From contig PKRE01000008.1 in assembly GCA_017577615.1 (NCBI GenBank), positions 1-64,000 of the forward strand: a stretch of 64,000 nt of DNA, in the 5' to 3' direction. Position 1 is the first letter of the stretch. Every line of letters starts with the position of its first letter. The DNA comes from Gammaproteobacteria bacterium (GTDB lineage: Bacteria; Pseudomonadota; Gammaproteobacteria; Steroidobacterales; Steroidobacteraceae). This document shows, in pieces, positions 44,253 through 52,430 of the stretch. The notes beneath the pieces are model-generated. The model was not told the origin of the DNA, did not search any database, and saw nothing but the letters and a program-made list of their open reading frames with translations. Both the position numbers and the translations under genes were made by a program.

Positions 44253-44894
44253 ATGTCGTCTTCGTCCTTCATCGATTTGTGTCTCGAGCTCGGCGTGCTG
44301 CGCTTCGGTGAGTTCACGCTCAAGTCCGGGCGCGTGAGCCCCTACTTCTTCAATGCCGGGCTGTTCAATACGGGCCGTGCCCTGGCGGAGCTCGGACGTC
44401 ACTATGCCGCTGCCATTCAAAGAGCCGGGATCGAGTGCGATGTGCTGTTCGGCCCCGCTTACAAGGGGATCCCGCTCGTGGCCGCGACCGCGATCGCCCT
44501 CGCCGACTCGTACGGCCGCAGCCTGCCCTGGGCTTTCAACCGCAAGGAGGCCAAGAACCACGGCGAGGGTGGCTCACTGGTGGGGGCGCCGCTGCAGGGC
44601 CGTGTGCTCATCGTCGACGATGTCATCACGGCGGGGACGGCGATCCGCGAGTCGATGGAGATCATCCGCCGCGCCGGTGCAGAGCCGGTCGGGGTCGTCA
44701 TCGCGCTCGACAGGCAAGAGCGCGGCCAAGGTGAGCTTTCCGCGGTTCAGGAGGTCGAGCGCGTGCTCAAGCTTCCGGTGACGAGCATCCTCAAGCTCGA
44801 TGATCTGATTGCCTATCTGGAGCAGGCCGGCAGCCCGGAGCAACTTGCGGCCGTACAGCGATATCGCGCCGAGTACGGCGCGGCGCCACTGTGA
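44253..44894 (+). CDS. pyrE: Orotate phosphoribosyltransferase PyrE
   Basis: 213 residues from ATG 44253. Converts orotate plus PRPP to OMP in pyrimidine synthesis. FGEFTLKSGRVSPYFFNAG near the N-terminus and the PRPP loop VLIVDDVITAGTA are diagnostic; AFNRKEAKNHGEGG is the flexible catalytic loop with Lys. The open frame reaches 44097, but the upstream part is not conserved and overlaps the divergent transporter start. Confidence 0.95.
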   Translation: MSSSSFIDLCLELGVLRFGEFTLKSGRVSPYFFNAGLFNTGRALAELGRHYAAAIQRAGIECDVLFGPAYKGIPLVAATAIALADSYGRSLPWAFNRKEAKNHGEGGSLVGAPLQGRVLIVDDVITAGTAIRESMEIIRRAGAEPVGVVIALDRQERGQGELSAVQEVERVLKLPVTSILKLDDLIAYLEQAGSPEQLAAVQRYRAEYGAAPL

Positions 44895-44933
44895 ATTGGG
44901 GCGTGAATCCGGAAGATTTCTGCGGGCCTCGCA

Positions 44934-44961
44934 TTGACCGAAGACCGCGCTGGGGCACAAT
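44934..44961 (+). promoter_or_regulatory. Sigma-70-type promoter for DUF4124 gene
   Basis: TTGACC (44934-44939), 16-bp spacer, CACAAT (44956-44961). Initiation near 44968 leaves a 22-nt leader before ATG 44990. It lies just after the pyrE stop. Confidence 0.5.
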
Positions 44962-44989
44962 AGGGGAAAAGACTAACTCCAGCCCCGCA

Positions 44990-45628
44990 ATGCATACGTT
45001 CTGGCGCTATTCGTTATTGAGCTCGTTGCTGCTCGCCGCAGCAGCGGCCGTAGCGCAGGGTTCCTCTCGCGAGGCGTTCTATCGTTGCAAGGACAAGGAT
45101 GGCCTCATCCACTACGGGGACAGCATGCCGCCCGCATGCTACGGCCTCGACACCGAGGTGCTCGATGCGCGCGGCATGGTCGTGCGCCTGATCGAAGGCG
45201 AAGCGAGCAAAGCCGAGCGGCTCAAGCGCGAAGCCGCCGAAGCCCAGGCGCGCCAAGAGCGCGCGCGACGCGAACAACACGACCGCATGTTGCTCGATAC
45301 CTATTTGAGTGTCGCGGACATCGAGCGGTTGCGAGATCAACGGCTGGAGCAGCTGCAAGCGCAGTACCGCGTCACGGAACAGAACATCGCCAACATGCGT
45401 GAGCGTCAGGCGCGAATCGCCAAGCAGGTCGCGCGTTTTCGACCGTACAGCAACAATGTCAATGCGCCACCGCTGCCGGACCACCTCGCCGAGGAGATGG
45501 TGAACACCGTCAATAGCTTGCGTGCTTATTACGAGATGCTCGAGAAGAACAAGCGCGAGCAGGAAGCGCTGCGCCAGTCGTTCGCTGCCGATATCCAGCG
45601 TTTCAAGGAGCTGAAGGGCCTACAATAG
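44990..45628 (+). CDS. Exported DUF4124 coiled-coil protein
   Basis: 212 residues from ATG 44990. A signal peptide (MHTFWRYSLLSSLLLAAAAAVA) precedes a DUF4124 domain (FYRCKDKDGLIHYGDSMPP, with a Cys pair at YRC and PAC) and a long charged helical region with two coiled-coil stretches (about 75-160 and 180-212). Periplasmic, function unknown. DUF4124 proteins are common beside cell-envelope genes in gammaproteobacteria. The frame to 44891 is not part of the protein. Confidence 0.82.
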   Translation: MHTFWRYSLLSSLLLAAAAAVAQGSSREAFYRCKDKDGLIHYGDSMPPACYGLDTEVLDARGMVVRLIEGEASKAERLKREAAEAQARQERARREQHDRMLLDTYLSVADIERLRDQRLEQLQAQYRVTEQNIANMRERQARIAKQVARFRPYSNNVNAPPLPDHLAEEMVNTVNSLRAYYEMLEKNKREQEALRQSFAADIQRFKELKGLQ

Positions 45629-45679
45629 GGCGGGCTGCCGGCCCCTTCCGTCTTCCCTATTCTCTGTTCCCTCGAAGTT

Positions 45680-46150
45680 CTATTTCCTTCCGGAGCTGCC
45701 AAAGCCGCCCTCGCCGCGCTCAGACGCAGTAAACGCTTCGACGACGTCGAATTCGACTTGCACCACGGGCACCACGACCAATTGCGCAATCCGCTCGCCC
45801 GGCTCGATCGCGAACGGCGCGCGCCCGCGATTCCAGACCGACACGAATATCTGCCCTTGGTAGTCGGAATCGATGAGCCCGACCAAGTTGCCGAGCACGA
45901 TGCCATGCTTGTGCCCGAGCCCGGAACGCGGCAGCACCATCGCAGCGTAGCCTGGATCCTCGAGATAAATGGCGATACCCGAGGGCACGAGATAGGTATC
46001 GCCGGGCTGCAGCTCGATCGGACCGTCGATGCACGCGCGCAGATCGACACCCGCGGAGCCTGAGGTGGCATATTGCGGTAACGGAAAGTCGCGGCCGAGA
46101 CGTGGATCGAGAATGCGGACTTGCAAGCGGCGACGTGCTTGATGGGCCAT
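45680..46150 (-). CDS. dut: Deoxyuridine 5'-triphosphate nucleotidohydrolase (dUTPase)
   Basis: 156 residues, trimeric dUTPase family. The five motifs can be read: GSAGVDLRA (1), PRSGLGHKHG (2), GLIDSDYQG (3), ERIAQLVV (4) and RGEGGFGSSG (5, the P-loop-like lid). Hydrolyses dUTP to dUMP, preventing uracil in DNA and feeding thymidylate synthesis. It follows coaBC on the same strand, as in E. coli (dfp-dut), with a gap of about 85 bp. Confidence 0.95.
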   Translation of the reverse strand: MAHQARRRLQVRILDPRLGRDFPLPQYATSGSAGVDLRACIDGPIELQPGDTYLVPSGIAIYLEDPGYAAMVLPRSGLGHKHGIVLGNLVGLIDSDYQGQIFVSVWNRGRAPFAIEPGERIAQLVVVPVVQVEFDVVEAFTASERGEGGFGSSGRK

Positions 46151-46235
46151 GGTCGAAATCGAGGTTGTGAGGAATCGTGCTGGCAGCGGCCCGAGCCGCG
46201 GCGCTCTCTGAGCTCGTCGTTCGACAATTGTCGTG

Positions 46236-47477
46236 CTACTGGGCGCGAACGGCGGCCGCTGTAGTTGCCTTGCGGTCAGTCTTGCTCAAACGATAACGCT
46301 CGGCAATGAGCTCGACGAGCTGACGCGCCAGTGCGAGCTTGCTCGTCCGCGCGAGCTCCTTGTGGCCACCGTTCCAATAGACGGTGAGCGCATTGTCGTC
46401 TTTATCAAAGCCGAGGTTATCGCCCACTTTGTTGGCAGCGATCATGTCGAGCTTCTTGCTAGTGAGCTTTGCCAACGCATTCTGCTCGACGTTCTCGGTT
46501 TCCGCAGCAAAGCCGACCAAGAACGGCGGCGATTCACTGCGACTGATCGTTGCGAGCACGTCGGGAGCGCGTGTGAGCGACAAGGTGAACGCATCGCAGG
46601 TTTTCTTGATTTTTTCGCGCGCCACTTCGCGGCACTTGTAGTCCGAGACAGCCGCTGCAGCGATAAAAATATCGGCGTCGCGCACCTGCTCCTGCACCAC
46701 TGCCAACATCTGGTCGGCACTCTCGACGTCGATGCGCTCGACACCGACCGGCGTCGGAATCTGCACCGGACCGCTCACGAGGACGACTCTGGCACCTGCC
46801 TCGCGCGCTGCCTGTGCAACCGCATATCCCATCTTGCCGGAGCTGCGGTTGCTGATGAATCGCACTGGGTCGATGCGCTCGCGCGTCGGTCCTGCCGTGA
46901 CCACGACCTTCAAGCCCTTGAGCGGTCCGTCGCCGCCGCGCACCGTGAAGACCTCCTCCGCGATGCGCACCGGATCCACCATCCGCCCCACTCCGACCTC
47001 GCCGCACGCCTGCTCGCCCGTGTCAGGTCCAATGAATCGCACGCCGCGCTCGCGCAGCAGCCGGACGTTCGCCTGCGTCGCAGGATTCGCCCACATCTGG
47101 TGATTCATCGCCGGCGCGACGGTGATCGGTGCCGTCGTCGCAAGGCACAGTGTCGTGAGCAGGTCATCGGCGAAGCCATGAGCCAGTCGCGCGAGAAACT
47201 CAGCTGTGGCTGGCGCAACGACGATCGCGTCGGCCCAGCGCGCGAGCTCGATGTGCCCCATGGCAGCTTCGGCGGCTTCATCCCACAGATCCGTCCTGAC
47301 GGGTCTACCTGAGACGGCTTGGAACGTCAGCGGCGTCACGAATTGCTGTGCACCGCGCGACATCACGACCTGGACCTCGCCGCCGCGGTCGATGAGACGC
47401 CGAACGAGGTCGGGGCTCTTATAGGCGGCGATGCCGCCGGTCACACCAAGAACGATTTTTCGGGGCTGCGAACTCAT
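46236..47477 (-). CDS. coaBC: Bifunctional phosphopantothenoylcysteine decarboxylase/synthetase CoaBC (Dfp)
   Basis: 413 residues. The N-terminal flavin-dependent CoaC domain (1-185) contains TGGIAAYKSPDLVRRL, catalytic His in AAMGHIELARWAD, PAMNHQMW and the active Cys lid region ACGEVGVGRM. The C-terminal CoaB synthetase (about 190-400) contains VVVTAGPTRERIDPVRFI, SNRSSGKMGYA, AAAVSDY and the Lys-rich loop. Catalyses two successive steps of coenzyme A synthesis; the last-but-one step enzyme CoaD is also in this window. Co-oriented with dut. Confidence 0.95.
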   Translation of the reverse strand: MSSQPRKIVLGVTGGIAAYKSPDLVRRLIDRGGEVQVVMSRGAQQFVTPLTFQAVSGRPVRTDLWDEAAEAAMGHIELARWADAIVVAPATAEFLARLAHGFADDLLTTLCLATTAPITVAPAMNHQMWANPATQANVRLLRERGVRFIGPDTGEQACGEVGVGRMVDPVRIAEEVFTVRGGDGPLKGLKVVVTAGPTRERIDPVRFISNRSSGKMGYAVAQAAREAGARVVLVSGPVQIPTPVGVERIDVESADQMLAVVQEQVRDADIFIAAAAVSDYKCREVAREKIKKTCDAFTLSLTRAPDVLATISRSESPPFLVGFAAETENVEQNALAKLTSKKLDMIAANKVGDNLGFDKDDNALTVYWNGGHKELARTSKLALARQLVELIAERYRLSKTDRKATTAAAVRAQ

Positions 47478-47674
47478 ATGAAAGTGTCACGGGCATGGAC
47501 GGAGAATTATGGGCGCGGTATCCGGTGCCCGGCAAACAACGAGTCGAATACTCGCATTCCAATTTGGGCATGAGCCGATAATTGGCCCAAGAACCAGGAA
47601 ATGAACCCCCTCGTCGGAATGTCGGGTCGAGATAATGCCCGCGGTGACCAACCACGGACGAGGTCATCGTGGGC

Positions 47675-48349
47675 ATGTCAATTCGCGATTGGCCGCCTTC
47701 CGAGCGACCAAGGGAAAAACTCCTACGCGCTGGCGCCGCTGCGCTGAGCGACGCCGAGCTACTGGCGATACTCATCGGCACGGGCACACGCGGCGAGAGC
47801 GCCGTCGATGTCGCGCGGCGCTTGCTGGTCGAATTCGGCTCGCTGCGCAGCCTCCTGACGGCAGAGCGAGCGCGCCTCTGTAGCACGCCCGGAGTGGGTA
47901 TCGCCCGCTACGCCGCGCTGCAAGCCGCTCTCGAAATCACCCGGCGTCACTATCAAGAGCTGATGATGACCGGTCCGACGCTCGCCAACCCGCACGCCAC
48001 ACGGGAGTTCTTGCGCGCGCGGCTGCGCGACCTGCAGCACGAGGTCTTCTGCTGCGTCTATCTCGACAACCGGCACCGGGTGATCGCCTTCGAGGAGCTC
48101 TTTCGCGGCACCATCGACGGCGCCAGCGTCCACCCACGCGAGGTCGTCAAACGCGCCTTGGCCCACAACGCGGCGGCACTGATCCTTGCGCACAACCACC
48201 CCTCGGGGCTCGCCGAGCCGAGCCAAGCCGACGAGCTCATCACGAGACGCCTCAAGGACGCGCTGGCACTGGTGGACATCCGCGTGCTCGATCACCTCAT
48301 CGTGGGTGACGGCACGTGCGAATCGTTCGCGGAGCGCGGACTGCTGTAG
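47675..48349 (+). CDS. radC: RadC family protein (JAB1/MPN domain)
   Basis: 224 residues from ATG 47675 (MSIRDWPPSERPREKLL, the standard family start; a GTG at 47669 is also open). A helix-hairpin-helix-like N-terminal part (LCSTPGVGIARYAALQAA) is followed by a metalloprotease-like JAB1/MPN domain with metal ligands in EEL and HNHPSGLAEPSQAD. Once linked to DNA repair; its actual role is unsettled. It sits between coaBC (divergent) and rpmB-rpmG, the same order as in E. coli. Confidence 0.94.
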   Translation: MSIRDWPPSERPREKLLRAGAAALSDAELLAILIGTGTRGESAVDVARRLLVEFGSLRSLLTAERARLCSTPGVGIARYAALQAALEITRRHYQELMMTGPTLANPHATREFLRARLRDLQHEVFCCVYLDNRHRVIAFEELFRGTIDGASVHPREVVKRALAHNAAALILAHNHPSGLAEPSQADELITRRLKDALALVDIRVLDHLIVGDGTCESFAERGLL

Positions 48350-48420
48350 CCGGCCATCCCGATGCTTCCGTTCCAAGCGGCCGCCCTGCGACCGCGCCTC
48401 TGGCATTTGAGCGCCATCGC

Positions 48421-48429
48421 TGGTATAAA
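48421..48429 (+). promoter_or_regulatory. Extended -10 promoter for rpmB-rpmG
   Basis: TGGTATAAA, an extended -10 (TG-N-TATAAA, hexamer 48424-48429), lies about 50 bp before the rpmB ATG. The -35 region (TGGCAT) is poor, which is usual for extended -10 promoters. Confidence 0.5.
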
Positions 48430-48479
48430 GCGCGGCTCATTTTCGGTCCCATCGGGGCCGACGCCTTGAGGAATCCATC

Positions 48480-48716
48480 ATGTCCAGAGTGTGTCAGGTC
48501 ACCGGCAAGCGTCCGATGACAGGTAACCGCGTTTCGCACGCGAACAACAAGCGCCGTCGCCGGTTCTTACCGAACCTGCACGTGCATCGCTTTTGGCTCG
48601 AGAGCGAACGCCGGTTTGTGACCCTGCGCGTCTCCACCCACGGCTTGCGCACGATCGAAAAGCGCGGCATCGAGAAGGTCGTGGCCGAGTTGCGCGCGCA
48701 GGGCGTGAAGGTCTAA
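48480..48716 (+). CDS. rpmB: 50S ribosomal protein L28
   Basis: 78 residues, full length: MSRVCQVTGKRPMTGNRVSH, NNKRRRRFLPNLHVHRF, and STHGLRTIEKRGIEKVV near the end. A single Cys at position 5; no zinc motif, so the zinc-independent form. GAGG lies 8 bases upstream. First gene of the rpmB-rpmG operon. Confidence 0.98.
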   Translation: MSRVCQVTGKRPMTGNRVSHANNKRRRRFLPNLHVHRFWLESERRFVTLRVSTHGLRTIEKRGIEKVVAELRAQGVKV

Positions 48717-48732
48717 GTAGGAGGTCCGAGCC

Positions 48733-48888
48733 ATGCGCGAAAAGATCAAGCTCGTGTCGACCGCCGGCACTGGCCACTTCTACACGACCACGAAGAACAA
48801 GCGCCTTCATCCCGAGAAGATGGAGGTCAAGAAGTTCGATCCGAAAGTGCGTAAACACGTGATCTACAAGGAAGCCAAGATCAAGTGA
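48733..48888 (+). CDS. rpmG: 50S ribosomal protein L33
   Basis: 51 residues: MREKIKLVSTAGTGHFYTTT then KNKRLHPEKMEVKKFDPKVR and a Lys-rich end. Cysteine-free, so the C-minus (zinc-independent) paralog type. AGGAGG is 9 bases before the ATG. It starts 16 bases after the rpmB stop and is followed at once by an intrinsic terminator. Confidence 0.97.
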   Translation: MREKIKLVSTAGTGHFYTTTKNKRLHPEKMEVKKFDPKVRKHVIYKEAKIK

Positions 48889-48892
48889 CCAA

Positions 48893-48916
48893 AACCCGCC
48901 CTTGTGGCGGGTTTTT
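48893..48916 (+). terminator. Intrinsic terminator of rpmB-rpmG
   Basis: ACCCGCC-cttgt-GGCGGGT followed by TTTTT, five bases after the rpmG stop. Confidence 0.92.
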
Positions 48917-48938
48917 GTCACTATGAAAGCCGGCAACG

Positions 48939-48966
48939 AAAAAGCCCGCCGTAAGGCGGGCTTTTT
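48939..48966. terminator. Bidirectional intrinsic terminator between rpmG and desaturase gene
   Basis: AAAAAGCCCGCC-gtaa-GGCGGGCTTTTT: a hairpin flanked by an A-run and a T-run, so it can act on both strands. It stops the leftward desaturase transcript and backs up the rpmG terminator. Its CCCGCC/GGCGGG core is the same as in the first terminator. Confidence 0.9.
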
Positions 48967-48989
48967 GCTGGCTGTCGAACAGCAGACCG

Positions 48990-50174
48990 TCAGGCTCCGG
49001 TCGGCTGCAGTGCGTAACCGCGCAACGTCGCGGCGAAATCCTGCAGCGCTTTGATGCCGCTCGCTTCGGCCTGTGCGACCCAATCCTTGAGGTGCTGGAG
49101 CAGCTTCTCATTGCTCATGTTGGCACCGCTCCACAGGACGCGCAGGCGCTCGCGGAAGTCATGCACCGTCTGCAGCGCTTGGCTCTTGGCGAGCACCTCA
49201 CGCAGCTTCGATTGCGCCTGAGTGTCGAGCAGCACCGGCTCGCGCACGAGCAGCTTCTTGACACGACGGCTGATGTTACCGCTGCGCGCCTTCAGCTCCT
49301 GCTTGAACACGGGCACGATCACGTTGGTCGTATAGGCACGCAGCACGTGCATCCGATTGACGATGACGGCGCGTACCGTTTCGAGGTCGATGTGATTGCG
49401 GCTCGGGATAATCGCCGGCGACGGCGCCACTCGCAGCACCTTTGCCAGACCGAGGGCCTGGAAGATGCGGAGGTAGACCCAGCCGATATCGAATTCCCAC
49501 TTGCGAATCGCGAACTTCGCCGAGCTCGGGAAGGCGTGATGGTTGTTGTGCAGCTCCTCGCCCCCCACGAGGATGCCCCACGGGACGATGTTCGTCGATG
49601 CGTCGGGGCATTCGAAGTTGCGATAGCCGCTGTGGTGGCCGAGGCCATTGATGACGCCTGCCGCCGCGACCGGAATCGCCATCATCTGAACGGCTACGAT
49701 CGTGATACCCGGCACCCCGAACAGCACGAGGTCAGTGATGACCATCAGCACGATGCCAAGGTTGCGATGCTTCGAGTAAAGGTTTCGCTCGATCCAATCG
49801 TTCGGCGTGCCGCGGCCATACTTCTCCTGCAAAGCAGGATCACGCGCCACCGCTTGATAAAGCTCGGCGCCTTCCAGCAAGACCTTCTTCAAGCCGAAAA
49901 TCTGCGGGCTGTGTGGATCTTCGGGCGTCTCGCATTTCGCATGATGCTTGCGATGGACGGCCACCCATTCCCGCGTCAGGATGCCGGAGCTCATCCACAA
50001 CCAGAAGCGAAAGACGTGCCGCAAGGCAGGATGAAGGTCGACGCTGCGATGGGCGGCGTCGCGGTGTAAGTAGAGCGTCACCGCCATGAAAGTGAACTGA
50101 ACCATGAGGAATGTGACGAGCACATATCCCCAAAAGTCGAGCTTCACCAACCCATAAAGAAAATCGAGATCCAC
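48990..50174 (-). CDS. Membrane acyl-lipid/acyl-CoA desaturase with C-terminal extension
   Basis: 394 residues. The three histidine boxes of di-iron desaturases are present: LHRDAAH (about 37-43), HRKHH (about 74-78) and HNNHH (about 212-216). Hydrophobic segments lie around 10-30, 50-65 and 130-180. Introduces a cis double bond into membrane fatty acids, probably at delta-9. Beyond about residue 300 there is a charged helical domain (LKARSGNISRRVKKLLVREP onward, ending SGIKALQDFAATLRGYAL) that is not part of the catalytic fold; similar tails occur in Pseudomonas DesA-like proteins. Ends at a bidirectional terminator and diverges from mutM. Confidence 0.9.
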   Translation of the reverse strand: MDLDFLYGLVKLDFWGYVLVTFLMVQFTFMAVTLYLHRDAAHRSVDLHPALRHVFRFWLWMSSGILTREWVAVHRKHHAKCETPEDPHSPQIFGLKKVLLEGAELYQAVARDPALQEKYGRGTPNDWIERNLYSKHRNLGIVLMVITDLVLFGVPGITIVAVQMMAIPVAAAGVINGLGHHSGYRNFECPDASTNIVPWGILVGGEELHNNHHAFPSSAKFAIRKWEFDIGWVYLRIFQALGLAKVLRVAPSPAIIPSRNHIDLETVRAVIVNRMHVLRAYTTNVIVPVFKQELKARSGNISRRVKKLLVREPVLLDTQAQSKLREVLAKSQALQTVHDFRERLRVLWSGANMSNEKLLQHLKDWVAQAEASGIKALQDFAATLRGYALQPTGA

Positions 50175-50376
50175 GGAGAGGCCTTGTACTTGTAAGAGAC
50201 GTTGAGCTAACGGACCAAGAGCTAGGAAGAATAATTGAGCAGGGCGCGACTATAGCGGACACGTGCCATCGGCACAAATGTGAATTCCCTCATGCCCATT
50301 AGGCCGCATGTGGCACTTTTTGTTCCACGCGTAGCGGAAACGAATTACAACGTACACGTCGGCAAGCACTTACAGA

Positions 50377-51192
50377 ATGCCCGAGCTACCCGAAGTCGAG
50401 ACCACTCTCCGTGGCATTGCGCCTGCGGTCATTGGCCGCACGATCGAGGGCGCCATCGTGCGCGAGCCGCGGCTGCGCTGGCGTATCCCGCGCTCGCTTG
50501 CGAGCGCTGTCACAGATCAAGCGGTACGTGGCTTACGCCGACGCGCCAAGTACCTCATCTTCGACCTCGATCGTGGCGCGCTCATACTGCACCTCGGCAT
50601 GTCCGGCAGCCTGCGTCTCTTGCCTGCTGCGACACCGCCTCTCGCGCATGATCATGTCGATCTCCTGCTCGACAACGGCATGTGCCTGCGCTTCAACGAT
50701 CCGCGCCGCTTCGGCAGCTTGCTGTGGACCGAGCACGACCCGCTCGCGCATCCCTTGCTCGCAGCGCTCGCGCCCGAGCCGCTGTCCGCTGCGTTCGATG
50801 CTGAGTATCTCGCGCGCGCTCTGAAAGGCCGACGCGTGGCGATCAAACAAGCGCTCATGAACGCCCAAGTGGTCGTGGGCGTCGGTAACATCTATGCAAG
50901 CGAAGCACTGTTCCGTGCAGGGATACGGCCGCGCCGGGCCGCCGGAAAATTGCGACGTGAGGAAATCGAGCGGCTCGTGGCAGCGATCAAGACCGTGCTC
51001 AAGGATGCGATCCGCGCCGGCGGCACGACGCTGCGCGACTATGTGAATCCGCAAGGCGTGCCTGGGTATTTCCGACAAAAACTGTACGTTTACGAACGCG
51101 CGGGCGAGCCGTGCTTGTTGTGCGGAACGGCGATCAAGCATTGCGTGCAAGGGCAGCGCTCTACTTATTACTGCCCGCAGTGTCAGCGCTGA
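50377..51192 (+). CDS. mutM: Formamidopyrimidine-DNA glycosylase MutM (Fpg)
   Basis: 271 residues. Removes 8-oxoguanine and FapyG. Catalytic N-terminus PELPEVETTLRG (Pro2 nucleophile after Met removal, Glu3), Lys in RRRAKYLIFDL, helix-two-turn-helix QALMNAQVVVGVGNIYASEA, and a C-terminal zinc finger (C-x2-C in CLLCG, C-x2-C in YYCPQC). Together with mutY at 11.7-12.8 kb it completes two arms of the GO repair system. Confidence 0.97.
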   Translation: MPELPEVETTLRGIAPAVIGRTIEGAIVREPRLRWRIPRSLASAVTDQAVRGLRRRAKYLIFDLDRGALILHLGMSGSLRLLPAATPPLAHDHVDLLLDNGMCLRFNDPRRFGSLLWTEHDPLAHPLLAALAPEPLSAAFDAEYLARALKGRRVAIKQALMNAQVVVGVGNIYASEALFRAGIRPRRAAGKLRREEIERLVAAIKTVLKDAIRAGGTTLRDYVNPQGVPGYFRQKLYVYERAGEPCLLCGTAIKHCVQGQRSTYYCPQCQR

Positions 51193-51238
51193 TTCGTCGT
51201 CATCGGCGAGCGCAGCGCCTCTCGCCGGTGCGCAAACT

Positions 51239-51733
51239 TCAATTGCCGGCTCGCTTCTTTGCCCACGCACGCTTGAGCGCCGCTTCGACCTTGGGATGCA
51301 CGAACTGAGAGACGTTGCCGCCGAGACTCGCAATCTCGCGGACGAGCGTCGAGGAGATGAAGTTGAATTGTTCGGTGGGTGTCATGAACACGAAGTCCAC
51401 GTTGTCCGCCAAGTGGCGGCTCATGGTGGCGAGCTGAAATTCGAACTCGAAATCCGACACTGCGCGCAGGCCCCTGACGATGACGCGCAAGTTGTGCTGT
51501 CGTGCGAAGTCGACGGTGAGCCCGGTGTAGCCAGTCACTTCTACATTGGGGATGTCCGCCAATACCTCGCGCGCAAGCGCCACGCGTTCCTCGAGCGTGA
51601 ATAGGGGTGCCTTGCCCGGATTGGCCGCCACGGCCACGACGACCCGGTCGAAAATGGCGGCTGCGCGGCGCACGAGATCGTGATGGCCGTTCGTGAGCGG
51701 ATCGAAGGTGCCGGGGTACAACGCGCCAGTCAT
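51239..51733 (-). CDS. coaD: Phosphopantetheine adenylyltransferase CoaD
   Basis: 164 residues. The nucleotidyltransferase motif YPGTFDPLTNGH (T/HxGH) is at the N-terminus; VRGLRAVSDFEFEFQ and ISSTLVREIASLGG are the other family signatures. Transfers AMP to 4'-phosphopantetheine, the penultimate CoA step. ATG 51733 has GGAG seven bases upstream, and its first bases overlap the rsmD stop codon (ATGA), so translation is coupled. The longer frame to 51889 lies inside rsmD. Confidence 0.96.
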   Translation of the reverse strand: MTGALYPGTFDPLTNGHHDLVRRAAAIFDRVVVAVAANPGKAPLFTLEERVALAREVLADIPNVEVTGYTGLTVDFARQHNLRVIVRGLRAVSDFEFEFQLATMSRHLADNVDFVFMTPTEQFNFISSTLVREIASLGGNVSQFVHPKVEAALKRAWAKKRAGN

Positions 51734-52350
51734 GAAGGATCTCCAAAGCTCGGTGCGCTCACTTGAAGCAAATGATAGCCGACCTGTCCCGCGCGCTTGC
51801 TGCGGTAAAGCAACCAATTTTCCGGCAGCGACGAAACCGGCGCGTCGGCCGGGCATTCGACGTACACGAAACCCCTTGAACTCAGCCAACCTGCCGCCAA
51901 TCGTGGATAGAGTTTCGGCAGCACCTCCGCGCCGAAGGGTGGATCGAGGAATACGACGTCAAAGGGCTGCTGCGGAGCTCGCTCAAGGTAGCGCTGTGCA
52001 TCGCTCGTGACGATCCTCGCGTCGGCTCCGCCAAGCCGCTCGAGCGTCTCGGCAAGATGACGCGCGACCCGAGGCTCGCGATCGACGAACGTGACATGCG
52101 CCGCGCCGCGCGACAGCGCCTCGAAGCCGAGCGCACCGGTGCCAGCGAACAAATCGAGACAGCGCGCGCCCACGATATGCGGCTGTAACCAATTGAAGAG
52201 CGTTTCGCGAACACGATCCGGAGTCGGGCGAATCGCGGGCAACGGCGGCACCTCGATGCGACGGCCCCGCCAACGTCCACCCACGATGCGGAGCCGCTGG
52301 GCAGGAGCCGTATCCGATCGCGCAACGCTTTTTCTCACCTGGCGCGCCAT
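51730..52350 (-). CDS. rsmD: 16S rRNA (guanine(966)-N2)-methyltransferase RsmD
   Basis: 206 residues from ATG 52350; ATG 52356 adds two. Motif I is CLDLFAGTGALGFEALSRGA and the catalytic motif IV is VFLDPPF, with the RIVGGRWRGRRI and RPTPDRVRETLFNWL signatures. Methylates G966 of 16S rRNA. Overlaps coaD by four bases; rsmD-coaD is a common gammaproteobacterial pair. Divergent from ftsY, also as in E. coli. Confidence 0.95.
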   Translation of the reverse strand: MARQVRKSVARSDTAPAQRLRIVGGRWRGRRIEVPPLPAIRPTPDRVRETLFNWLQPHIVGARCLDLFAGTGALGFEALSRGAAHVTFVDREPRVARHLAETLERLGGADARIVTSDAQRYLERAPQQPFDVVFLDPPFGAEVLPKLYPRLAAGWLSSRGFVYVECPADAPVSSLPENWLLYRSKRAGQVGYHLLQVSAPSFGDPS

Positions 52351-52430
52351 CGACACATCATACCGCGGCGCTGCAAGCGGCCCGCGGCCAGCTTCCTTTA
52401 GAATCGTTTGTCACTTTGCAGGAACACTCG

